DNA of 64,000 nt. Source: Bimuria novae-zelandiae CBS 107.79 (taxonomy: Eukaryota > Ascomycota > Dothideomycetes > Pleosporales > Didymosphaeriaceae). The stretch spans positions 1 through 64,000 of the forward strand of contig ML976761.1 of NCBI GenBank assembly GCA_010015655.1, in the 5' to 3' direction. Below, piece after piece: positions 54,856 to 64,000 of this stretch. The translations under genes were made by a program, and so were the position numbers. Position 1 is the first letter of the stretch. Each line of letters starts with the position of its first letter. The notes beneath the pieces are model-generated. The model did no database searches. It was not told the origin of the DNA and saw nothing but the letters and a program-made list of their open reading frames with translations.

Positions 54856-56702
54856 ACGTGGTTCACCACCGAGCGGGCCAACCCCACCGAGCGGGCCAAC
54901 TTTGCTAAATGCAGCCCACCTCCAGCTTATACTACAATGCCATCACAACATAACGCGCAATAACCTTATACTAAAAGTGCACTATAGCTTGCTATCTAAG
55001 CTATAATTAAAGATTATAATAAGAGTAAAAGACGCGTTATTATAGCCTTTAGCATGCCTTAAATAATAGTATAATAATAACGCTAAGGAGCCCTCTCTTA
55101 ACGCGATCGTAAGCCTAACTCAAAGAAGCTAACCAAGCTAGAGGAGGAGGCTCTAGTCTAACGTATACTTAAGCTTAACTAGCGAGGAATAGGTGCAACA
55201 AGGGATATAGTCTAAAATATAGCTAATAATTTACTTACTAAGCGCGATAGACAGCCTATTAGTAAGCACTAGATAGACAGGCTTAAGATGCGTACGCTAG
55301 AAATTAAGCTTTAAAGGAGCTATCTATATAATTATTAGCGAGCTCTAAACGAAGATCTACGTATTATAACGCCCTAGTTTAAGCTAGTTACTAATACTAA
55401 GGCTAAGTACGGTATCGCTAATAACGACACGTACAACTTCGACGAGACAGGCTTTATAATAGGGGTAATACAGGGTTAGATAGTCTTTATAGGCTCTAAG
55501 AAGCGAAGCAACCTAAAGAAGATTTAATCTAGTAATTATAGGTAGGTTACTAATATCTAGGGTGTTAGCGCTAAAGGCTAGGCTTTACTACCCTTTCTTA
55601 TCTTCCTTAGTAAGGTTCTAATCACGTCCTGGTTCTACAATCTACCTTGAGACTAGGTTATTAAAGTTAGTCCTAATAGCTAGACGTTAAATAAGCTTAG
55701 TCTTACCTAGCTAAGGCACTTTAATACCTATACTAAGGCGCGTAGTTTAGGTGCACACTAGCTACTAATTATAGATAGCTACGAGAGCCACTGCTTACAC
55801 GAATTCCACAAATACTATAAGGAATAAAAGATTATTGTTCTCTATATGCCTCCACACTCATCACACCTCTTGTAGCCACTTAATGTGGGTTGTTTTTTGC
55901 CTTTAAAGCGGGCGTACAGTAATAAGATTAGTAGCTTAGCACGGTACGGCACTAAGCAAATTAAGAAAGAGACCTTTTTACTAGCCTTTAAAGTAGCTTT
56001 TAAGAAAGTAATAATAAAGGCAAACATCTGCGCAGGCTTTAGAGGCGCTAGATTAGTTTTATACGACCTAGAGGCAGTGTTATTAAGACTTAATATAGTT
56101 CTTTATACGCTAACTCTATCTAACGCAGAGGACACCCTATAGGAATTAAAAACACTAAGTAACCTCCGCGAGATAGAGGCTTAGTTAACGCTAGTTTATG
56201 AACGTGTATAAAAGTGTAAAGATTTACTAGTTTCTCTGCTTCTTAGAGCTATTAAGTAGCTTAATAAAGGTGTTGCATTAATAGGGCACGAAACAGTATT
56301 AATATAATAAAAAATAGTAAGGCTTCGCAAGGTAGTAGAGATAGTAATAAAGGTAAAAAGTTAAAAGAGGAAGTATATTTAGGTAGCTAAAACACTTATA
56401 GTAGGAGAGGTAGTTAATTTAATGGCTAAAAAGGATAGTAGTAGGCAAAAGGAGGGTAAAGAGTCTACAAAGAGGGTGCGTGGGCAGAGGCACTGCGGAC
56501 GTTGCGGCGAAGCTGGCCACAACGCTCGCACCTGCGCAGTAGAAATTGTAGATGCATCTAATAGCAATAAGTCTGAATAGTATTTCTATGTTCTGCGAAT
56601 TATAGTAAATTATAGTGGTGTTGTAGGAGGCGCTTCGCAATAGACTAACTTTTAAAAAGTGGCCTGCTCGGTGGGGTTGGCCCGCTCGGTGGTGAACCAC
56701 GT
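54856..56702 (+). mobile_element. Transposon E: pogo-like transposon with zinc-knuckle transposase, RIP-mutated, 1.8 kb
   Basis: Inverted repeats of about 46 bp lie at both ends (acgtggttcaccaccgag...), each with the motif caccgagcgggccaac twice; the right copy carries one G/A-type change. TA duplications are at 54854-54855 and 56703-56704. Related to transposon D by its transposase but with a different inverted repeat. Confidence 0.9.
54937..56580 (+). pseudogene. Transposase relic of transposon E, with CCHC zinc knuckle
   Basis: Starts MPSQHNAQ. YNFDETGFIIGVIQG (first Asp) is at about 55434, and MPPHSSHLL-stop-PLNVGCFLPLKRAY at about 55846, where the stop replaces the Gln seen in transposon D. 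The zinc knuckle CGRCGEAGHNARTC is at 56494-56535, and the stop at 56578-56580. Heavily interrupted by TAA/TAG. Confidence 0.8.
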
Positions 56703-56766
56703 TAAAAATAATAATAATAATAATAATAGTTATAGCTTAAAAATTAATATAGTTAGAATATATAAT

Positions 56767-56892
56767 TTTTTATTAGTTAAGCTTAGCTAACCTGTTGCTT
56801 AGGTTACTAGGCCAAGCTGACTGCTTGGCACAAGGGCGCTTGGACCCCACCAGTCGGCTTGGCTTTTTGACCAGTCGGCCGACCTGTAGGCT
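56767..56892 (-). repeat. Right terminal inverted repeat of the Mutator-like element
   Basis: Inverted partner of 47782-47907, with about eight differences, most of them transitions. Followed by the 11-bp duplication at 56893-56903. Confidence 0.8.
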
Positions 56893-56903
56893 CATGGAGC
56901 TGC
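56893..56903. repeat. Target-site duplication, right copy (11 bp)
   Basis: catggagctgc, as at 47771-47781. Confidence 0.8.
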
Positions 56904-57187
56904 GTGCCCAGGTAGTCAGCTGACTCGGTTCCAAACATTTGAAATAAACATTTTTTCGTTGAGTCGTTGCCGAATTGTCGAACGCGCAACCAAAGACGTA
57001 TTGAAATCTCTGGAGAACGAAGTGGGTTTATATAGTGTAGGTAGCGTCATAAGTCGTACGACCCGATAGCGAATCGTGTTTCCGTCTGGCAACGTCTTTT
57101 ATCTTCGCACTGCGTCTCCACTATCTTTGACTAAATGACAAGACTGTGCCCAAGTTGCGATATCTTCTCCATTCAAACTGCAACCCC

Positions 57188-58789
57188 TTAGTACTTGTAC
57201 CTCAACTCCAGGTTCTCTCGGTCGGTCAAATCGCTGAACTCTATGTCCAGCCTGTGCTCTATATGTGCGTGATCCCTTCTCTTGTTCTCCCACCGGTAGT
57301 ATCCAAGCAAAATCAAAACCGCGATAACAACCGTAGAATCCACAGCCACAATCGTGACCTTTGCGGGCGTAAATTCGGGTGCATCTTCATCGCGGAATGT
57401 GAGGGGACCAAGAATGTTGCCGAGACAGAAGGACATAAGGAGGATAGCGTTCATAGTAACCTTCTTAGTGTGGCCGCCAAAATTGCATGCAGCAAAGGAG
57501 TAGGACAGTGGGAGGAACGCGCCCGTGACATGTGTGAAGTAGTTTCCGACCAATCTGCCAGCACGGTTGCTGGTCGGGAGGAACGCGATTAGACCTCCGC
57601 CTAGGATGCCGCCCATTGCGGTCCAAACAATTTGCATAGCTCCGCGACAATTGTATCGTGCGGCTATCTGCGTACCGGTTATGACGCTGATCACTGCGAT
57701 GAACCCCCCCGGGATTTGCAGTAGCGCGGTAACCTTGTTGGAAAAACCAAACGAGCGTATCAGCACACTTTGAAAAGATCCTACTGCGCCATTCGGAATG
57801 CTGGCCGCAGTCGTAATGTAGGCCAGCAGCCATACTTGCGGGTCGCGCAGCGCCTCCAGAAATTGGTAAAACTTGAAATGCTTGTTCTCGATACCCGTAT
57901 TGTTCTCGCGCAGACGCTCAACAGCCATGACCTTCTCTGCGTGCGACAGGCGACTGGACATTGGGTTGTCCGGCAGAAGCAGGATGACCATGACGCCTGC
58001 GGAGACAGTGACCACACCAACGCACAGGAACATGATCTGCCAGTTGTTGAAGCGGTCTCCTGTATAATGCTGGAAGCCGTACGAGATTAGCGATCCTGCC
58101 ATGACGGCACAACCGACGCCCATATACCAAAATCCTATACGTTTCGGCTGCTCGTGGCTGGACTCAAGGTCAGCAGAGATCGTAGAACCGCCTAGATTTA
58201 CGTACCGTTTGTACCACATCGACGTGACCAAGATAAGGGACGGGCTAATAGCGGACTCGAACATGCCCAATAAGAATCGGCACGCTGCAAGTGAGGCATA
58301 AGAATTGCATGCCGCAGTACAAGCTACCACAGTGCCCCACAAACAGACGCACGTGCCGAGATATTTTGCCAGTGGAAGGCGTTGCATCAAAAAGGCATGA
58401 GGCATCTCAAAAATCAGGAAGGCGAGATAGAAGAGCCATGAGAGGGTGCCATATTGTTCAGTCGTGATATTAGCGTCCTCGAAGATTCCCATTACGGCAG
58501 CGTAGTTGACTTCCGATTGTTAGCCACAGGAGTTCCACAAGGTGACTGTTAACTCACGGAGAGACTTGTCGAGATATTGGAGGAAGTAGCAGGCAAACAT
58601 CATAGGCACTATCATCCAGTCGATGCGCGTGACCAATTTTCTCTCATCCACGAAGTTAGACTCATCGCCAGTCTCGCTGTACTTCAAAAATTCAAGTGCC
58701 TTGTCCGCGTCTTTATATGCGCCTCTCTCCGGACCCAGGTCTCCCATGTCCGACGTCCGCTTGTTGTGCTGGATCTCATCTTTGCCCAT
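57188..58789 (-). CDS. MFS transporter, ACS family (allantoate permease/Dal5-like), 501 aa, two introns
   Basis: Uptake carrier of the anion:cation symporter group, whose fungal members import vitamins, allantoate, nicotinate or other organic acids. Exons: 58558-58789, 58206-58509 and 57188-58157. Introns 58510-58557 and 58158-58205 are both 48 nt; total 502 codons. Landmarks are RIDWMIVPMMFACYFLQYLDKS joining NYAAVMG, CRFLLGMFESAISPSLILVTSMWYKR followed by HEQPKRIGFWYMG, and the final cytosolic YRWENKRRDHA. The second intron lacks stops and is a multiple of three, so an unspliced model would add 16 false residues (VNLGGST...). The start at 58789 (MGKDE) was preferred to an upstream in-frame Met at 58867. 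It lies between the Mutator-like element and transposon G, yet is intact. Confidence 0.9.
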
Positions 58790-59049
58790 GGCGAATTGTT
58801 GACGATTCTGCGTGGATGGGATATACAGATGAATCTGGTCACTGAATAAATGGAGGCATGGTCTCATAGATACATGTCAGTCCGCCGTGGTATTTCTACT
58901 GGCAAATACAAAGCCAAGCAGCCGTTATCGATAATGATGTCTACTATCGGTGGTTTCGTAAATTCCCGCTCACCATGTGACCTGGGCGCTTGTTAGGTAA
59001 TCGCTTCCTGCGCGTCATTTGACCCCACCTATTTTTCTGTATAATTAGA

Positions 59050-60240
59050 TGCCGTACATGAATTTATCCCCTAAATAATATCCTGCTATTATCCTTAAGG
59101 GTTATTGTAATACTAGCTAAAAGTCGTAAACGTAAAAGTACTTAGGTATTTAAGGGGGGTAAGAATCCACCCTAAGTAATACGGGTAGCTAAAAAGTTGC
59201 GTATAACAAAGTTATCTTATAAAAAGACTTTTAAAAAAGTAAAGGCTAGGGCACCTTTGCAAGAGATAGTAAATAAAGCTAATTATATAACTATTACTAA
59301 GGTAGCTAAGGTAAAGTAACTTAAGGATAAGAACGTTAAGGAGTAAGAGATATACTTAGAGAATAGCCTATTATTAGCCTAGTTAGGTTCTTTTATATAA
59401 TAATTAGATAAAGAGCTTATTAAAGTAGTTAATAAAACTTATGTAAGGTGTTGCTATAGAGCGTACTATAATAATAAGATAGTTAATAGCGTAGAGGATA
59501 GTAACTATAAGTAACTACTTAGTAGCCTAACGGCAGGCGAGGTATAGAGATAGGCTAATAGCGTCGTTGTAGAGATAAGCACCTAGGAGAAAGTCTCTAT
59601 TAAGTGCTTTACTATTATTGTATATTTAAGTTAAATTTTAGTAAAGAATTATATAGTAAACGCTTTTAAACGCGGGGAGAGTTACCTACGTTTTATTAAC
59701 ATAAAAACTAGTGTAAAAGAGTTGCTGCAATTAGCGCCCCTAGGGGCTACTATATATATAGATTTTAACTTAGTGCTACTACTAGAGTTACCTTAGGTAC
59801 CTGTTTTAAGTTAGTTACGCGTAGGTGGCCCGTAAGGCTCTTAGGTATAACTTACTACTACTAATCGCTAACTTGCTAAGCTACTAGACGTTATAGTAAT
59901 TAACTAGATAGGTAATAGGCTAGCCATCCAAATACGGGACGCGTAGAGGTACTAGGACACCATGTGCTCGAACTACGCCCATGTGTGCTACTTTCAGCGT
60001 ACTAAATTGTTGGTGGTGCGATTCTCCGATCATATGCCCGTCGAGGGCAATATAGTCGCCATATGGGCCCGCGAGGTGTCGCTATAAAGGTGTACAGTTA
60101 CAGCGCCGTTAGACAACGTTTGGTTAATAATAGCGAGGTCTCGTGAGCAGGCTAGGCGACGGCGGAGGAGGAGCGACTCTAATAGCAAGCCTATAATAAA
60201 AAATATATTTAAATTACTAATCACGTCTACGGCAAGTTAA
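59050..60240 (+). pseudogene. Unidentified coding relic inside transposon G
   Basis: One plus-strand frame can be followed with only TAA/TAG interruptions of the RIP type. Readable parts include AFKRGESYLRFINIKT, and a GC-richer block (59940-60190) with MCSNYAHVCYFQRTKLLVVR, HMPVEGNIVAIWARE and EQARRRRRSDSN. I do not recognise the family. It is antisense to the transposase and may be a second element protein or captured host sequence. Confidence 0.35.
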
Positions 60241-60651
60241 TTAGCATAAAGTTAGCTATTTTAATAATTACCTACTTAGTATTAAGAGCCTAATCGCCTA
60301 CTAGATAACCTATTAGTTTTAACGTAGGATCTATTAACTTATAGTAATATAAAGGAGCTTTATTATATGACACTGCTTTTCCTATAGTAGTGGCTCAATG
60401 AGGGACCACATAAAGATCGTAGAGATGTAAGAAAAGTCTTTACTATAGTTAAGGATAATAGAATTAACCTTAATATGCTTATAGATCCCTTAGAGGCTAG
60501 CATACCGTATATCTTATAGTAAGAGGTGTAAAAGCTACTACTACCTTTACTACTTAAACTTTAAATATATGCCGTCCGCTAGCAGCGTGGATTTAAAGGA
60601 CTAACTTTAAAGTAAAAAGCTTAGTGCCTAAAGAATATAAAAAAGGAGAAA

Positions 60652-60726
60652 GAGCGTGTAGAGCGTAAGGAGCGTGAGGAGCGTAAGGAGCGTGAGGAGC
60701 GTAAGGAGCGAGAGGAGCGAGAGGAC
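60652..60726 (+). repeat. Tandem 9-bp repeat, about eight units
   Basis: Alternating gagcgtaag and gagcgtgag units. On the plus strand they encode alternating Glu-Arg-Lys and Glu-Arg-Glu, so this may be the relic of a charged coiled-coil segment of the unidentified plus-strand frame. Confidence 0.75.
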
Positions 60727-61114
60727 AAGGACAAAGGTAAGGAGAGCTTATTTATATAGTAAATATAAGAAGTTACTAAAGCTTAAGGCTAGGTCGCTAA
60801 CGTTAATTTTATAGTTACTTATACTTTACGCTTTAGTTATATTATTAATTACTCTTAGACATAGGGCACATTATAAGTACTTTTATTAAAAGATTTACGT
60901 TCTTTATTTTACTAATTCTAGCCTGTAAAAGTTAATTTTAAGGAAGTTATTACCTAAGTATACGTATATTAAATTAACTTATTAACAGAATTATATAAAA
61001 CTATAATATAAATAACTTAACGCTAGTAAACACTAAGTCCGCACGGGCTACTATTGTAATACTTAATAATATTTATACTTAATAATAACGCGTTAATCGC
61101 TTAAGCTCTCTATT

Positions 61115-62120
61115 TCCTGTATACCTCACACTTGCTAGCCTAAGTGGCTAAAGTACTTTCTTGCCTATACGTTATTATAGCAAACCTCCTGCACGCCTAA
61201 CTCTAAAAAATATAAGAAATCCTAAAAGATAGGCGCCCGCTAGAGGTTCTTTTTTATCTATAACTTTAACGCCTTAAAGCTCTGCTTAATTAGATTTATG
61301 TTAGGTAAGTATAGCGATAGGTACTCGAGTACTACTCTAGCGTCGAAATAAAGCTATTAAATTCTAACTAATTAATAAATAGAAGCGTTATTTATTATAA
61401 TTACTAAGCGTAGTCCTAGGTACGGCGTGCAATATAATAGCACTTTACTAGCTATAAACTTTTTTATTAGCTCTGCCGTAATTGCTCCCTAATAGATAAG
61501 GTAATTAAAATACTTATTAACGTCTATAGCTAGTAGTAAGCTCTACCTCTCTAACCTCTACGCTAAGTATAATACTTAAACTAGCGTATTTACCTTTAAC
61601 TAGGTATACTTATAATCGCCCGTACGCTCGTTGTAAGCGCTTTTATTAAGTACTATTACCTACTCCGCCTTATACGCTAGCTGGTAGCGAGCTTAAAACG
61701 CTCGATAAAGGACTGCGTTACGCTTAGCTGCCACTTTAGTTGCCGCTTTTCAACTCCACCTTATGCTAGCGAGGGTCTCCCAGATAGTTGTTTGTGAGGC
61801 TTTTACGTTGTAATCGTCATATAAGAAAGCCTGTATTTTATCCAGGTAGGTATTTGGCTAGCCTTGCAGTAACTCTTTGAGCTTCTCGCGATGGTACTGT
61901 AGTAGCAACGGCGGCCGCCCCCGCCGTACGCAGGCTGGCGGGTAAGGCTACCCCTAGTACTCTAGGCTAAGTCGAATCCTCTTAATTGTTAAGTAGGCTA
62001 CTTTAGTGTCTCTTTAGATTTTTGTAACGCTAACGTTATCCTTAAGATAATTAATTATAGCCTGTAACACTATTAGTGGCAACTTAGCTTTATTTAGCGA
62101 CCCTATAGAGTACTTACAGA
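61115..62120 (-). pseudogene. IS630/Tc1-like (DDE_3) transposase relic of transposon G
   Basis: Read on the minus strand in one frame with RIP-type stops. Blocks in order: NVSVTKI and VAYLTIKRIRLSL (first helix-turn-helix); VRRGRPPLLLQYHREKLKELL; YLDKIQAFLYDDYNVKAS and TIWETL (second helix-turn-helix); NERTGD; VLLYCTPYLGLRLVIIINNASIY (second catalytic region, with Asp now Asn or Ile-Asn); VLEYLSLYLPNINLIKQSFKALK (third acidic region); and ELGVQEVCYNNV. The order and content fit IS630-type transposases common in fungi. Inactive. Confidence 0.75.
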
Positions 62121-62232
62121 TTCTTTAAATGAATTAAAAGGTTGATATTTAGCTAGTAAATCCGTGTTTTAAATGACGTACGAGAATTGATTACTAACAT
62201 GTGGGGCAGGTCACATGGTGAGCGGGAATTTA

Positions 62233-63128
62233 CGAAACGACAATACCTGACATCAACCGACATGTTGATTCCTGTATGTAGAAGGTGGGAAAGCGTTCGT
62301 CGCCAATGAGGATGATTGATATTGCCGATGCGGGGGACAAGATAGCTTACCGTAGCTTGGCAGGTCGCGCGCGCTGTCAGGTCATGCACACCCTAACAAA
62401 ATCGCTTAGCTAGTAATATAAGCTACCTATAATTAATATTATTACAATTTTTTTTGAAGTTATAGTCTTTAAGGCCTATAAATAATTACTAGCTACTTAA
62501 ATTATTAATATTTACCAAGTATTTTAATTATTTAGCTACTACTCGACTTTAAGGTAGATATAATAAATAAAGTCTTATTAATATTTATAGCCTTATACTA
62601 AGGCTATTTTTCCATAATAGCTTTACTAAAAGGCTTTAAAATATTTTTACTACTTAATTTAAAATTTTTAATATATTTTCAAAGTTAACTTTATATTTTA
62701 TAGGCCTAATACTTAAAGTATTATTTTATAGCTTTATTAGCCTTTTACTTTACGTGTGTATTATTAGTAGTTACTTAAGTAATACGTCTTTTTTAAAATA
62801 GCTTTATTTTAAGCTACTAGCTAGCATAATAGACCTTTACTTACTTACTTTTTTAACGCTATAATTACTATATATTAAGTCCCTAAGAGGTAGCTAGTCC
62901 TAAATAAGCTAAGGTTAGTTCTCGGACAAGAGTACTAGTAAGGTAAAGAAGGGTATAAGGGGCTTTGGGCCTGGGGAATCTGAGGTGCCAGAAGAATACA
63001 GATAAATTCGATAAGGAGTTTAAGTAGCTCCTCCCTACGCTATATATATAGCTTCTAAGTAAAGAGGACTAACTCTAAAGGGGCTAGGTCTATTTCTTAA
63101 TACTTTAGAAGTATTCTAGTAGCTCTTA
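62233..63128. other. AT-rich region without recognised gene
   Basis: The first 160 bp have normal composition. From about 62400 on the sequence is RIP-like, AT-rich, with stops in all frames. A minus-strand frame at 62153-62389 overlaps the end of transposon G and is not called. Confidence 0.4.
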
Positions 63129-63643
63129 TGTTACGATCACGAACTCCACAGGAACAAGGGGACCAGACAATTACGCTAAGAAAGTAATTATTAGCAAAAT
63201 AACTAGGTCGTGGGAACACACGAAGACGCGGGGCAGCTTAGGTTAGTAGTTACGTAACGTAGTCCCGCCTAAACGAGAAGTCCAAGGGACTACGAAAGTC
63301 TAAGGGACTACAAAAGTCTAAGGGACTATAAAGGCTTAGCAGGACTATAATAGTAATTTAGGTAATAGTAAGTAATAGAATAAATAGTATATTTTTTAAT
63401 AATTTCTCTATACTTCTCCTACTCCTTATAATTAACTTAACATACTGTAAGTATATTTTTTATAATAGATTAGTAAATCTCCTAGTTAATTATTCTATAG
63501 TTTATTATAGAATTAAAATATTTTTAAAACCTACCTCGTGGCTATCTTTAGCTTTTAACTACTAAATATCCGTAAGACACTTCTCCCTTGACCTATCCTC
63601 CCCTAACCTAGACTAGGCTTAGGTACGTAGAATCCTTATAACA
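63129..63643. repeat. Probable 5' LTR of a retrotransposon
   Basis: 515 bp beginning tgttacg and ending ttataaca, giving the TG...CA ends with short inverted termini (tgtta/taaca) typical of LTRs. It is followed about 0.2 kb later by gag-like sequence. Inside, a 17-18 bp unit (aagtctaagggactac) is repeated three times at 63277-63330. The second LTR would be outside the window, so this is inferred. Confidence 0.55.
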
Positions 63644-64000
63644 CTTTAACTACCTAAAGGTTTAAAACAACAAAAATAGCTATAGTAGCTACTATAGTAA
63701 GGGTCTTAATAGGAAGTGCGGTTTCTAGACTAACTATAAATACTATAATAGTATTAGCTAACTAAGCTAATAAAATATAATAGCTTAAAAAATAGCTAGC
63801 TAAGCTAATAACTTACGTTCTAGCTACTATAATAATAGGAAGGATATTCTTTAAAGTCTCTAAAATTTATAAAGGTAAAAGAGAAGGACTTAAGACTTTC
63901 CTTATAAATATAGAACTATACTACTAATATAATAAGAATGTCTTTAAAACTAAGTAGGCTAAAATCCTAGCAGCAGGCATGCATATAAAGGGAAAGGTAG
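63644..64000 (+). mobile_element. Ty3/gypsy-like retrotransposon, 5' part, RIP-mutated, runs off the right edge
   Basis: From about 63885 the plus strand reads GLKTFLINIELYY, then YNKNVFKTK and AKILAAGMHIKGKV with RIP-type stops between. This resembles the start of the gypsy gag/capsid region in fungi (LxxFLxQxELY...F...DK...AaxxLrGkA). Cut by the window end. Confidence 0.55.

Larger units (their letters stand above)
47782..56892. mobile_element. Mutator-like DNA transposon (MULE) carrying three nested transposons, 9.1 kb
   Basis: Long terminal inverted repeats (about 126 bp; 47782-47907 and 56767-56892, roughly eight differences) are flanked by an 11-bp direct repeat. Long inverted repeats together with 9-11 bp duplications are the hallmark of Mutator-like elements. 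Transposons D (1.9 kb), F (1.6 kb) and E (1.85 kb), each with its own TA duplication, lie inside. Removing them leaves about 3.8 kb of host element, a normal MULE size. The host interior (47908-48300, 50184-50865, 52487-54853, 56705-56766) is extremely AT-rich and no transposase could be read, so the class rests on termini only. Confidence 0.75.
58961..62230 (-). mobile_element. Transposon G: IS630/Tc1-like element, RIP-mutated, 3.3 kb
   Basis: Inverted repeats aattcccgctcaccatgtga... (58961-58984) and its complement (62207-62230) are followed inside by a further partly matching block (tgttag...taatc). TA lies on both sides (58959-58960, 62231-62232). Outside the TAs the flanks gtttcg and cgaaac are themselves complementary, so the original target was probably the palindrome gtttcgTAcgaaac. 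Contains a minus-strand transposase relic and a plus-strand relic of unknown kind. Confidence 0.75.

Noticed and set aside
62153..62389. 78-codon minus-strand frame
   Set aside because: It crosses the end of transposon G and has no family features.
1..64000. tRNA, rRNA or snRNA genes
   Set aside because: I looked for A/B-box-like and clover-leaf patterns while reading and found none convincing; a dedicated scan with tRNAscan-SE or Infernal would settle this.

Overview
The window looks like nuclear DNA of a filamentous ascomycete (Pezizomycotina, possibly Dothideomycetes; the class is a guess). The evidence is short GT-AG introns (about 47-165 nt), ascomycete-type families (HET domain, cellobiose-dehydrogenase-like GMC oxidoreductase, DHA1 and ACS transporters), and transposons whose coding frames have been destroyed mostly by TAA/TAG codons where Gln or Trp codons are expected, in very AT- and TpA-rich DNA. 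That is the signature of repeat-induced point mutation (RIP). Splice sites given here were read by eye and checked for frame continuity and family fit.

Layout. 1-2.1 kb: an almost unmutated pogo/Fot1-like transposon cut by the left edge. 2.6-21.4 kb: an ordinary gene-dense block with a disordered hypothetical protein, an APH-fold kinase-like protein, a Mn-type cation diffusion facilitator, the splicing factor RSE1/SF3b130, the ribosome-biogenesis factor SDA1, a Q/G/Y-rich hypothetical protein and the mitochondrial Lon protease PIM1. RSE1 and SDA1 are divergent across 0.36 kb. 22.3-26.5 kb: a decay zone with a HET-domain pseudogene (one nonsense codon, one frameshift), an unidentified relic and a quinone-reductase pseudogene. 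27.2-32.6 kb: a secreted Asp-box protein convergent with an eight-exon secreted GMC oxidoreductase, then a small F-box/2EXR-like protein.

32.63-38.99 kb: three different pogo-like transposons (called A, B, C here) joined end to end through TA target sites. 39.4-46.8 kb: an island of four genes: a DHA1 transporter, a serine-rich single-pass surface protein, a multi-pass membrane protein, and an aromatic ammonia-lyase homologue that has lost the Ala-Ser-Gly triad from which the MIO cofactor is made. 47.78-56.89 kb: a Mutator-like element (126-bp terminal inverted repeats, 11-bp target duplication) split by three nested transposons (D, F, E). 57.2-58.8 kb: one ACS-family transporter between transposons. 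58.96-62.23 kb: element G, with a RIP-damaged IS630/Tc1-like transposase and an unidentified second reading frame. 63.1-64 kb: an LTR and the start of a gag remnant of a Ty3/gypsy-like retrotransposon leaving the window.

The first half is mostly housekeeping genes (mRNA splicing, 60S ribosome assembly, mitochondrial proteolysis). The second half is accessory DNA with a few intact genes between RIP-damaged transposons. The least ordinary intact gene is the MIO-less ammonia-lyase homologue. The least ordinary DNA structures are the abutting A-B-C array and the nested Mutator-like element. I saw no tRNA, rRNA or CRISPR array.
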